DNA from: CAVOBC01 sp963693635
Lineage (GTDB): Bacteria; Pseudomonadota; Gammaproteobacteria; Pseudomonadales; Azotimanducaceae
Length of the DNA stretch: 10,666 nt
Direction: 5' to 3'
Assembly (NCBI GenBank): GCA_963693635.1
Contig: CAVOBC010000146.1
Span: 1 to 10,666 of the forward strand
Part shown: piece after piece, positions 1 through 6,213 of the stretch
How positions within the stretch are numbered: the first letter of the stretch is position 1
Layout: each line of letters starts with the position of its first letter
Program-made: the position numbers and the translations under genes
The notes under the pieces: model-generated
The model's database searches: none
What the model was told of the DNA's origin: nothing
The model's input: only the letters and a program-made list of their open reading frames with translations

Positions 1-2
1 AC

Positions 3-749
3 GGCGAACCACTCCCCCCCCGCTTCGCCGCTGCTGACCACCTGCGTTACGCGCGGTCCATGCAGATGATCTTTCAAGACCCATATTTGTCGTTGAACCC
101 GCGCATGACGGTCCTCGACATCGTCGGCGAAGGCTTGCGCCTTGCCGGACACAGCAAGTCGGACGCCGCCGAGCAAGTCGCTATGTGGCTGCGCCGAGTG
201 GGCCTGTCCAGCGATCACATGTCCCGCTACTCCCACGAATTTTCGGGTGGACAGCGCCAGCGCATCGGCATCGCCCGCGCCCTCATTATCGAACCCCGGT
301 TTGTCATATGCGACGAACCGATCTCGGCCCTGGACGTCTCTGTGCAGGCGCAGGTCGTCAATCTGCTTGACGAACTGAAAGACACGCTCGGTCTTACGTT
401 GCTCTTCATTGCGCACGATCTCAGCATGGTGCGTTACGTCTCGGATCGCATGGCGGTGATGTACCTCGGTGCCGTCGTTGAAACCGGCTCCGCCGACGAC
501 GTCTTCTTTGAACCCCGCCACCCCTATACGGAACTCCTGATCGACTCCAATCCCGAGGCGGACCCGCGACTGGAGCGGACTCGCGCGCACGTGCCGATTC
601 AGGGCGAGATCACTTCACCGATCAATCTGGGGCCGGGTTGTCGATTTGCCGACCGCTGCCCGAAGGTGATTGCGCCCTGCCGGGCTGAGCCGCCGCCCGA
701 GGTCATCGTTAGCGATAGCCACTCGGTTTCTTGTCACCTATACGCCTGA
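3..749 (+). CDS. Oligopeptide/dipeptide ABC transporter ATP-binding protein, OppF/DppF type (5' partial)
   Basis: This is the ATPase subunit of a peptide-type ABC importer, which hydrolyses ATP at the inner membrane to drive uptake of peptides or similar solutes. The frame is open from base 3 to the stop at 747-749. The ATG at 60 is internal: the residues before it (for example DHLRYARS) continue the family alignment, and the Walker A motif lies off the left edge. Visible in order are the Q-loop (IFQDPYLSLNPRM), the ABC signature (SGGQRQRIGIARAL), Walker B (FVICDEP), the D-loop (SALD), the switch His (IAHD) and the C-terminal oligopeptide-transporter extension. That extension has cysteines spaced C-X5-C-X6-C-X17-C. 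This extension separates the family from lipid, phosphonate or metal importers, but the substrate cannot be told. Permease and partner ATPase genes would be expected to the left. The gene converges on the NUDIX gene with a 49-nt gap in which I see no terminator hairpin. Confidence 0.93.
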   Translation, partial: GEPLPPRFAAADHLRYARSMQMIFQDPYLSLNPRMTVLDIVGEGLRLAGHSKSDAAEQVAMWLRRVGLSSDHMSRYSHEFSGGQRQRIGIARALIIEPRFVICDEPISALDVSVQAQVVNLLDELKDTLGLTLLFIAHDLSMVRYVSDRMAVMYLGAVVETGSADDVFFEPRHPYTELLIDSNPEADPRLERTRAHVPIQGEITSPINLGPGCRFADRCPKVIAPCRAEPPPEVIVSDSHSVSCHLYA

Positions 750-798
750 CTCCGCCTGACGCGCCGACCCCGGGACCAGAGTGACGCTATCAGAATGC

Positions 799-1335
799 CT
801 ACGCTAACCGGGTCTTATCGACCATGCGAAAAATCGACGCCTCATCCGTGTAGTCACGAATCCGCTCAATCGACACCCATTGCAGGTCATGGGATTCGGG
901 ACTGACGACGTACCGATCTGACGAGGTCGCACGGACAACGAATCGGCAGTCATAATGATAGTGCAGCGGTTCTTCTTTGCGCGCGGGAATTTCGTGAATA
1001 TCGACATCGAACAAGCTGTCATCGAGAACGAGCCCCTGAATACCGGATTCCTCGACGGCTTCACGCAGCGCCACCCGGCTGACATTACTGTCACCATCGG
1101 CGTGGCCACCCGGCTGGAGCCAAAGGTTCAGCTTGCGGTGGTGAGTCAAAAGGACCCGCTCACCCGATGCGTCCAACAGCCAGGCAGAGCCCGTGATGTG
1201 GCCGACGTTGAGCGAGCGTTCGAAACAGTCCGGGTGATCGTCTACGAAGGTCGATAATCGATCGACCATCGGCGCCTCATCAGGAAACCGCACGCGATAG
1301 TCACCGAGACGTGCGAGGAGCGGCTGCCGATGCAT
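799..1335 (-). CDS. NUDIX hydrolase
   Basis: A 178-residue protein of the NUDIX superfamily, which hydrolyses nucleoside-diphosphate-linked compounds with Mg2+ or Mn2+ on a Nudix-box helix. The box spans residues 77-99: G77, then REAVEESGI (91-99) with catalytic-type E92, E95 and E96. The first box glutamate, expected at 83, is Ser, in the stretch GGHADGDS. Residues 49-75 form the usual beta strands leading to the box, and residues 124-155 the strands after it. About 40 residues precede the fold. The start ATG (1335-1333) lies 3 nt after the cobT stop (TGA GTC ATG), so the gene is the last of the cobS-cobT operon and probably translationally coupled to it; its own ribosome site is weak. The substrate is unknown. 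Candidates include damaged nucleotides or a cofactor breakdown product, but nothing in the sequence decides this. Confidence 0.88.
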   Translation of the reverse strand: MHRQPLLARLGDYRVRFPDEAPMVDRLSTFVDDHPDCFERSLNVGHITGSAWLLDASGERVLLTHHRKLNLWLQPGGHADGDSNVSRVALREAVEESGIQGLVLDDSLFDVDIHEIPARKEEPLHYHYDCRFVVRATSSDRYVVSPESHDLQWVSIERIRDYTDEASIFRMVDKTRLA

Positions 1336-1338
1336 GAC

Positions 1339-3189
1339 TCAGGCAGTTTTGCGCTTCGACCGACCATTTTGGTAGGCCGAAATATTGTGCTCTTTGTCAA
1401 AGAGGTCAACCAACTGTTCCGTAATCGCGTCGCCCAATTGCTCGGCATCCGTAATCGTGACTGCGCGGGTGTAGTGATGCGTGACGTCATGACCGATGCC
1501 GATCGCGACCAGTTCCACCTCTGAATGATTCTCGATCTGATCGATTGCGAATTTGAGATGCTGTTCGAGGTAGTTGCTCGGATTGACCAGCAACGTACTG
1601 TTATCCACGGGGAGCCCATCTGAGATGACCATCAGGATTCTGCGGTCTTCCGGCCGGCTAGCAATGCGGCCGTGTGCCCAGAGCAGCGCCTCGCCGTCGA
1701 TGTTCTCCTTCAGCAACTCCTCGCGCATCATCAGGCCAAGGTTCCGCCGCGCGCGGCGCCACGGCGCATCCGCCGCCTTATACACGATGTGCCGAATATC
1801 GTTCAGGCGCCCAGGATGCGATGGTTTCCCCTGCTGCAGCCACAACTCACGCGACTGGCCACCCCGCCATGCACGCGTGGTGAATCCCAGAATCTCAACT
1901 TTCACGGAACACCGTTCGAGGGTTCGACCCAGTATGTCGGCGCACATCGCCGCAATGGTGATCGAGCGCCCGCGCATCGAACCCGAACTGTCGATCAGCA
2001 GCGACACAACCGTGTCGCGGAACTTCATGTCCTTTTCCTGCTTGAAGGCAAGCGGATGGAACGGGTCCATAATGATGCTGGGAAGTCGGGACGTATCGAG
2101 CATCCCCTCTTCCAGATCGAACTCCCAGGTACGGTTCTGCTGCGCGAGCAACTTGCGCTGCAGACGATTTGCGAGCTTGGAAATGACGACCTGAGAGCTC
2201 TGCAGATGTTTGTCGAGCACGCCGCGCAGCCTTTCGAGCTCGCCCGGTTCCGCTAATTCATCAGCGCCTATCATTTCGTCGAACGCCGACGTAAAGCTCT
2301 TGTAATCGGTCTGGTTGGGCCGCGCCCAACTGCGATCCATGGGCATATCTGGCGGCGCGCCGGCTTCGTCTTCGTCGCCTTCGACGTCCGCCATATCCAT
2401 CGATTCCATGTCGACCGGAACCTCGCCTTCAACGGCGTCGGTCAACTCAGTGTCACCGGACATGTCCTGGTCCGATGCATCGTCGCCGGAGTCCGAGTCC
2501 ATCTCCTGCTCGTCTTCCTCGGCGTCGTCAGGGTCACCGTCGTCTGACTCTTCGCCCCATTCATCACTCAGACCAAGGTCGTTAATGATCTGCCGGGTCA
2601 GGCGGCCGAACTCTTCCTGATCGTCTACGATATCAATCAGACTGTCCGCATGATCACCCACGCGCTCTTCAATAAACTCGCGCCAGAATGCCACTGTCTT
2701 GTGGGCAAGCGGCCCCAGGTCCTCGCCTGTGAGTCGCTCCCGAATCCACATGCCAACTGCCTCGCCGAGCGGTGCCTGGCCCTGGTCCTGAATCTTGTCG
2801 TAGTTCTGGTACTGACAGTGCTGCTCGAGTTGGGCGGTTAGATTTTGACCGACCCCCTTCATCAGGAACGTGCCGATGCACGCGACCCGCGCGTCCTCGA
2901 CCGATTCATACACTTCCTGGGCGATGCCCGAAGCGGGGCGGTGACGACGATGCAGGGATTCATCGTGATAGCGGTTAGCCAATGCGAAGCGATCTGCATT
3001 GCCGCGCAGCGCCGCCAGTTGATCTTCCGACATCCCCGGGTCGGGTGGAGGCACACGCGCGCGATCCCCCTGAATATAGGGTTTGCCCCGGCCGAAGCTG
3101 ACCGACAGCTCTTCGTTACCGGAGATCGCACGCATCGTTGACGTCACTGCCTGTTTGAACAGTTCCGCCGGATCATCATATTGCGTCAC
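1339..3189 (-). CDS. cobT: Cobaltochelatase CobT-like subunit (VWA domain)
   Basis: A 616-residue protein matching CobT, the VWA subunit that works with the AAA+ protein CobS and the large subunit CobN to insert Co2+ into hydrogenobyrinate a,c-diamide in aerobic cobalamin synthesis. Residues 1-205 form the CobT N-terminal domain (for example the stretch KGVGQNLTAQLE at 111-122). Residues 209-277 are a very acidic Asp/Glu-rich linker. Residues 300-395 lead into a VWA domain with a complete MIDAS: D400, S402 and S404 (DSSGS), T437 or T438 (GFTT), and D524 (SDG). Length and layout are normal for the family, which has about 630 residues. The start is GTG at 3189-3187, supported by AGGGGGG (3202-3196) with a 6-nt spacer. 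The gene lies 29 nt after cobS and 3 nt before the NUDIX gene. No cobN is in the window, so the partner and true substrate are uncertain. A MoxR/VWA-type remodelling role is an alternative. Confidence 0.9.
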   Translation of the reverse strand: MTQYDDPAELFKQAVTSTMRAISGNEELSVSFGRGKPYIQGDRARVPPPDPGMSEDQLAALRGNADRFALANRYHDESLHRRHRPASGIAQEVYESVEDARVACIGTFLMKGVGQNLTAQLEQHCQYQNYDKIQDQGQAPLGEAVGMWIRERLTGEDLGPLAHKTVAFWREFIEERVGDHADSLIDIVDDQEEFGRLTRQIINDLGLSDEWGEESDDGDPDDAEEDEQEMDSDSGDDASDQDMSGDTELTDAVEGEVPVDMESMDMADVEGDEDEAGAPPDMPMDRSWARPNQTDYKSFTSAFDEMIGADELAEPGELERLRGVLDKHLQSSQVVISKLANRLQRKLLAQQNRTWEFDLEEGMLDTSRLPSIIMDPFHPLAFKQEKDMKFRDTVVSLLIDSSGSMRGRSITIAAMCADILGRTLERCSVKVEILGFTTRAWRGGQSRELWLQQGKPSHPGRLNDIRHIVYKAADAPWRRARRNLGLMMREELLKENIDGEALLWAHGRIASRPEDRRILMVISDGLPVDNSTLLVNPSNYLEQHLKFAIDQIENHSEVELVAIGIGHDVTHHYTRAVTITDAEQLGDAITEQLVDLFDKEHNISAYQNGRSKRKTA

Positions 3190-3218
3190 GGCAGGCCCCC
3201 CTGAAGGGTCAGTGAGTT

Positions 3219-4205
3219 TCAGGCAAGCACAACGCCTGCGCTCGACTCAGGCAATTCCTCACCCATGCAGCGCTGGTAGTACTCAGCGACGATCGATCGC
3301 TCGGTTTCGTCACATTTGTTGAGGAAGGTCATGCGGAAGGCAAAGCCCTGATCTCTGAAGATACGGGAATTCTCTGCCCACATGATCACGGTCCGCGGTG
3401 ACATCACGATGGAAATGTCACCATTAATGAAGCCCTGCCTCGTGAGATCAGCGACTGAAACCATGTTGGCAACGACTTTGCGGTCGAGATCCGGCAGCTT
3501 CTTGCTGACGATCTCCACCTCGTTGGCGTGAGGCAGGTAATTGAGCGTGGTGACCACGTTCCAGCGGTCCATCTGACCCTGGTTGATTTGCTGAGTGCCG
3601 TGGTAAAGCCCGGTCGGGTCGCCGAGGCCAATGGTATTGGTCGTCGCAAAGAGGCGGAACGATTGGTGGGGGCTGATTACCTTGCTCTGATCCAACAATG
3701 TCAGTTTGCCTTCAACCTCCAGCACGCGCTGGATGACGAACATGACGTCGGGTCGACCTGCATCGTACTCATCAAAGACCAGTGCGCAGTTTCGCTGCAG
3801 CGCCCATGGCAGCAGACCTTCGCGAAATTCGGTCACCTGCTGGCCTTCCTGCAGGACGATCGCGTCCTTGCCGATGAGGTCAATTCGGCTGATATGGCTA
3901 TCGAGATTGATGCGGATACACGGCCAATTGAGTCGTGCTGCCACCTGCTCGATGTGGGTCGACTTGCCCGTGCCGTGATAGCCCTGAACCATCACGCGGC
4001 GGTTGTAGCCAAATCCGGCAAGAATCGCGAGCGTTGTCTCGGGATTAAATAGATAGGTGTCGTCCACGACCGGCACGTGCTCAGAGCCCTGGGAAAAAGC
4101 CGGAACAGTGAGATCGATATCGAGCCCAAAGGTGTCTCGGACATCGACTTCAGTATCTGGAATCCCGGAGCCCGCTAGGGCCCCACCTTGTTCTGCCATG
4201 ATCAC
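3219..4205 (-). CDS. cobS: Cobaltochelatase CobS-like subunit (AAA+ ATPase)
   Basis: A 328-residue MoxR-like AAA+ ATPase of the CobS family, which forms a hexameric ring that energises metal insertion together with CobT. Residues 15-50 are the CobS N-terminal segment. The ATPase core shows Walker A GYHGTGKST (75-83), Walker B LVFDEYD (142-148), sensor 1 FATTN (186-190), a probable arginine finger in QMDRW (211-215) and a sensor 2 region at MSPRTV (268-273). From memory, the run through Walker A and the segment after it is very close to alphaproteobacterial CobS, so this is CobS rather than ChlI/BchI. The start is GTG at 4205-4203, chosen because AAAAGG lies 6 nt upstream. An ATG at 4199-4197 (giving MAEQGG) is an alternative two codons in, with a long spacer. 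It is first gene of the cobS-cobT-NUDIX operon and divergent from the histidine phosphatase gene. No cobalamin riboswitch was recognised upstream. Confidence 0.93.
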   Translation of the reverse strand: MIMAEQGGALAGSGIPDTEVDVRDTFGLDIDLTVPAFSQGSEHVPVVDDTYLFNPETTLAILAGFGYNRRVMVQGYHGTGKSTHIEQVAARLNWPCIRINLDSHISRIDLIGKDAIVLQEGQQVTEFREGLLPWALQRNCALVFDEYDAGRPDVMFVIQRVLEVEGKLTLLDQSKVISPHQSFRLFATTNTIGLGDPTGLYHGTQQINQGQMDRWNVVTTLNYLPHANEVEIVSKKLPDLDRKVVANMVSVADLTRQGFINGDISIVMSPRTVIMWAENSRIFRDQGFAFRMTFLNKCDETERSIVAEYYQRCMGEELPESSAGVVLA

Positions 4206-4230
4206 GCCAAACCTTTTAAATCAAAATGAT

Positions 4231-4272
4231 GAGTTACAAATGAGGGTTACAAATAAGGAGTTAAGCAAATGA
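4231..4272. repeat. Tandem 13-nt direct repeats upstream of cobS
   Basis: Two adjacent 13-nt units, GAGTTACAAATGA (4231-4243) and GGGTTACAAATAA (4244-4256), match at 11 of 13 positions and share GTTACAAAT. A degenerate third copy, GAGTTAAGCAAATGA, follows at 4258-4272. They lie 25-67 nt upstream of the cobS GTG in an AT-rich patch, where a promoter or operator for the cobST operon would be expected. The repeats are directly visible. A binding-site role is inferred. Confidence 0.5.
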
Positions 4273-4381
4273 GACGCTAACAGACGAGCGTTTCGTCAGC
4301 GCGAAATGTCCATTCGCCTGACACAAAAGGCCGGCAAGCATAGCGGGTATACCCTTGAAATACCACGCTGAATGCTCCACC

Positions 4382-4410
4382 TTGGAGCGTCGCATGTGCC
4401 TCCCTATAAT
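4382..4410 (+). promoter_or_regulatory. Candidate sigma70 promoter for the histidine phosphatase gene
   Basis: A perfect -10 hexamer TATAAT (4405-4410) lies 17 nt downstream of TTGGAG (4382-4387), which matches the TTGACA consensus at its first three positions only. Transcription would begin near 4417, giving a leader of about 80 nt before the ATG at 4498. The -35 half overlaps the dyad GCTCC/GGAGC, which could be a repressor site. The prediction rests on the strong -10 and optimal spacing. Confidence 0.45.
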
Positions 4411-4484
4411 CGCGCGTTGAAGCGGCGCTCACGCGGTTTGTACGTTCCAAAAAGACCCGCACTCCGCCGCGCTTTCCAACCGTC

Positions 4485-4491
4485 AAAGGAG
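4485..4491 (+). promoter_or_regulatory. Strong ribosome binding site that sets the start at 4498
   Basis: AAAGGAG lies 6 nt before the ATG at 4498-4500. It decides between this start and an in-frame ATG at 4372, which has no comparable site and would add 42 basic, non-conserved residues before the family's N-terminal beta strand. Confidence 0.8.
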
Positions 4492-4497
4492 CTCTCT

Positions 4498-5046
4498 ATG
4501 GCAACCATCTATCTCGTACGTCACGGTCGAGCCGCGGCCGGGTTCACCGACGACAAGGACCCCGGACTTGACGACCTGGGCCGTGAACAGGCCGTGTCCG
4601 CGGGAGCAACACTCAGGCAGAGAACACCACTTGCCATCTTCAGCAGTCCGCTCGCACGCGCACGCGAAACCGCCGAGCCGCTCGCAACTGTCCTTGGGCA
4701 AGCCGTGACGATCGAGGATCGTGTCGCCGAGATCCCGTCCCCGGGCATCAGTCTTGCGGAACGGGGACCCTGGCTCCGCAAGATCATGTCGGGCACATGG
4801 ACGGATGTGAGCGACGACTTGAAAGCCTGGCGCGAGAAGATGGGGCAATGCCTGCTTGCGATCGAAACTGACGCAGCGATTTTCTCTCATTTCGTTGCGA
4901 TCAACGTGGCAGTCGGCCTCGCCACAGGCGACGATCGCGGCACGATCTTCCGACCCGACAACGGTTCGATTACGACGCTCAACAACGACAACGGCCAGCT
5001 CACATTGGTTGAGCGCGGAGATGAGGCCAACACGCACGTGAACTGA
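4498..5046 (+). CDS. Histidine phosphatase family protein (phosphoglycerate mutase-like, SixA-like)
   Basis: A 182-residue branch-1 histidine phosphatase. The catalytic RHG motif is at residues 8-10 (YLVRHGRA), with H9 as the nucleophile. The family arginine lies in SSPLARARETAE (49-60, R54), the probable acid is E78 (AEIPSP), and the second catalytic His is H131 (FSHFVA). The size and absence of extra domains fit small single-domain members such as SixA or uncharacterised relatives. It lacks the E-x-x-x-G-x-W-E-G type segment of alpha-ribazole phosphatase, so I do not call it CobC. The protein has no signal peptide and is probably cytoplasmic. It is transcribed alone, divergent from cobS and convergent with holA. 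The substrate cannot be read from sequence. A phosphohistidine protein or a small phosphoester are both possible. Confidence 0.85.
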   Translation: MATIYLVRHGRAAAGFTDDKDPGLDDLGREQAVSAGATLRQRTPLAIFSSPLARARETAEPLATVLGQAVTIEDRVAEIPSPGISLAERGPWLRKIMSGTWTDVSDDLKAWREKMGQCLLAIETDAAIFSHFVAINVAVGLATGDDRGTIFRPDNGSITTLNNDNGQLTLVERGDEANTHVN

Positions 5047-5143
5047 CATTGGTCCCGGCGCGGATGTACGGTACGGGGGCCGGTAACCCAGTGAACGTTG
5101 CACATTGATCGTAGGACGTTTTCAAGAAACTCGCGTATGCAAG

Positions 5144-5211
5144 CCCGTCCCCCCCCTCTCTTTCAAAAGAGAGAAACAGGGGCGGGTTCACCCCCGCCGG
5201 ACGCTCTCCGG
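5144..5211. terminator. Hairpin cluster at the holA 3' end, between convergent genes
   Basis: Three stems crowd the end of holA. Read on the minus strand, the first is CCGGA/TCCGG (5211-5197) inside the last codons. The second is GGCGGG/CCCGCC (5198-5181), whose loop contains the holA stop and which is followed by the pyrimidine-rich CCTGTTTCTCTCTTTT. The third is a two-part hairpin. Its inner stem is a perfect 8-bp CTCTCTTT/AAAGAGAG (5156-5163 with 5166-5173), and its outer stem pairs 5144-5151 with 5179-5186, with one G-U pair. The second and third share bases 5181-5186, so they are mutually exclusive. The second fits an imperfect intrinsic terminator for holA. No long T run follows on either strand, so the terminator call is an inference. 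Confidence 0.5.
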
Positions 5212-6213
5212 CCTGGATCCAAGGGAAATGACGAGGCCGATCAACTCATTCCAGGCATCGCCGGGCTCAATGCCCTTCACGACTTTGTCGATCACGACGA
5301 GTCGGGTAAGCATGCCATGCAGGCTTCGACCGTTGTGGCGAGCGAGCGCCCGCTTGACCGCCCCAGCCCGCTTGAAAATGACCCGATAGCGCTTGATGAC
5401 ATCATCGGGGCGCTGGCCGGAGGCAACGGCGCCCCCCATCTTCAGCAACTGTCGCACTTCGCGGGCAAGCATCGCCGTCAGGAACAATACCTCCGCACCT
5501 TCTGCACGCAAGCCCTGGGCCATCCGCACCGAACGTGCCAGATCGCCGTCAAGTGCCGCATCGATCAGACCGAACACACTGTAGCGAGCGCTATCCTCAA
5601 CGCTCGCGTCAACCTCGTCGACGTCGACGTGCGTGCCCGCAACCAGCAGCTTGAGCTTTTCGATCTCCTGGACGGCGGCGAGCAGATTGCCCTCCACCCG
5701 GTCCGCCAGCAAGGCGACGGCATCCGGCGTCGCACTCAGACCGGCGGCTTTGAAGCGCGCGTCGACCCACCGCGGCAGTTCCTTGCCCTCGATCGGCCAC
5801 ACCTGAACGACCGGCCCCGCCTTCTCGATTGCTTTCAGCCACTTGGCGCGCAGACTGGCCCCGTCGAGACGCGGCAGGATCATGACAAGCGCATTCGCGT
5901 CGGTTGGCCGTTCCAGATAGGACAGGATTGCCTTGCCGCCTTTGTCACCGGGCTTGCCGGAGGGCAAACGCACCTCAATGATCTTCTTGTCGGCGAAGAG
6001 TGACAGGCTGTTCGCGGCAAACAGAACCTGTTGCCAGTCAAAGTTACCCTCCGCATGAAACAGCTCGCGCTCCGAGAATCCGGCAGCGCGGAGATTTTGC
6101 CTGACGGCAGACGCGCTCTCCTGAACGAGAAGCGGATCGTCGCCGCTAACCAGATAGACCGGGTAGGTGCCTGCGGCGAGAACGCCCGGTAGTTTCTGGA
6201 TCGTGGTCTTCAT
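5188..6213 (-). CDS. holA: DNA polymerase III subunit delta
   Basis: A 341-residue delta subunit of the clamp loader, the wrench that opens the beta sliding clamp; it binds gamma/tau and delta' in the cytoplasm. Residues 20-33 (YLVSGDDPLLVQES) form the first strand and degenerate nucleotide-site region of the non-hydrolysing AAA+ fold. S71-L72-F73 (SLSLFADKK) matches the beta-binding Leu-Phe element known from E. coli delta. NLLAAVQEIEKLKLL (176-190) is a strongly conserved delta helix. The C-terminal collar domain covers roughly residues 210-335. Length equals the family norm of about 340. The start ATG (6213-6211) overlaps the lptE stop as ATGA, which indicates translational coupling. The stop at 5188-5190 sits inside a structured region. 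The nadD gene common after holA is missing here. Confidence 0.96.
   Translation of the reverse strand: MKTTIQKLPGVLAAGTYPVYLVSGDDPLLVQESASAVRQNLRAAGFSERELFHAEGNFDWQQVLFAANSLSLFADKKIIEVRLPSGKPGDKGGKAILSYLERPTDANALVMILPRLDGASLRAKWLKAIEKAGPVVQVWPIEGKELPRWVDARFKAAGLSATPDAVALLADRVEGNLLAAVQEIEKLKLLVAGTHVDVDEVDASVEDSARYSVFGLIDAALDGDLARSVRMAQGLRAEGAEVLFLTAMLAREVRQLLKMGGAVASGQRPDDVIKRYRVIFKRAGAVKRALARHNGRSLHGMLTRLVVIDKVVKGIEPGDAWNELIGLVISLGSRPESVRRG

Larger units (their letters stand above)
4206..4497. promoter_or_regulatory. Divergent intergenic region between cobS and the histidine phosphatase gene
   Basis: This is the longest non-coding stretch of the window (292 nt) and must carry the control signals for both divergent units. 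The cobS-proximal third (4206-4275) is AT-rich and holds the tandem 13-nt repeats. The middle has a short dyad, GACGA-GCGTT-TCGTC (4283-4297), and a perfect palindrome, GGGTATACCC (4345-4354). The right part has the dyad GCTCC-ACCTT-GGAGC (4374-4388) and a candidate sigma70 promoter facing right. I could not find a convincing -35/-10 pair facing cobS. No conserved gene was recognised inside. Confidence 0.6.

Noticed and set aside
14..21. Run of eight C residues near the left edge as a frameshift or phase-variation site
   Set aside because: The transporter frame reads through it to the window edge. With only 13 bases beyond it, a frameshift cannot be judged.
750..798. Terminator between the transporter ATPase and the NUDIX gene
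   Set aside because: Only a CCCGGG core palindrome is present, with no adequate stem or T run.
1339..4205. Magnesium chelatase ChlI/ChlD (BchI/BchD) instead of CobS/CobT
   Set aside because: The Walker A run GYHGTGKSTHIEQ, the CobS N-terminal segment and the CobT N-terminal and acidic-linker layout match CobS/CobT. No photosynthesis genes are nearby.
4283..4297. GACGA/TCGTC dyad as an operator
   Set aside because: A 5-bp dyad of this kind is common by chance at this GC content. It is mentioned only as part of the intergenic description.
4206..4497. Possible cobalamin riboswitch upstream of cobS
   Set aside because: I looked for a B12-box (GCCACTG-like) and the typical conserved core on the minus strand and found neither. 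The region is also shared with the divergent promoter.
4372..4497. Longer histidine phosphatase starting at ATG 4372
   Set aside because: The added 42 residues are basic and non-conserved, would start upstream of the TATAAT box, and have no ribosome site. ATG 4498 has a strong AAAGGAG.
4498..5046. Alpha-ribazole phosphatase CobC linked to cobST
   Set aside because: The CobC-type segment between the catalytic arginine and the second His is missing. Only superfamily-level motifs are present.
5055..5083. Terminator hairpin CCGGC/GCCGG after the phosphatase gene
   Set aside because: The 5-bp stem has a 19-nt loop and no T run, which is too weak to annotate.
5098..6003. 301-codon plus-strand frame opposite holA
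   Set aside because: It is antisense to a well-supported holA, has no recognisable domain and no ribosome site. It is a shadow of high-GC coding sequence.
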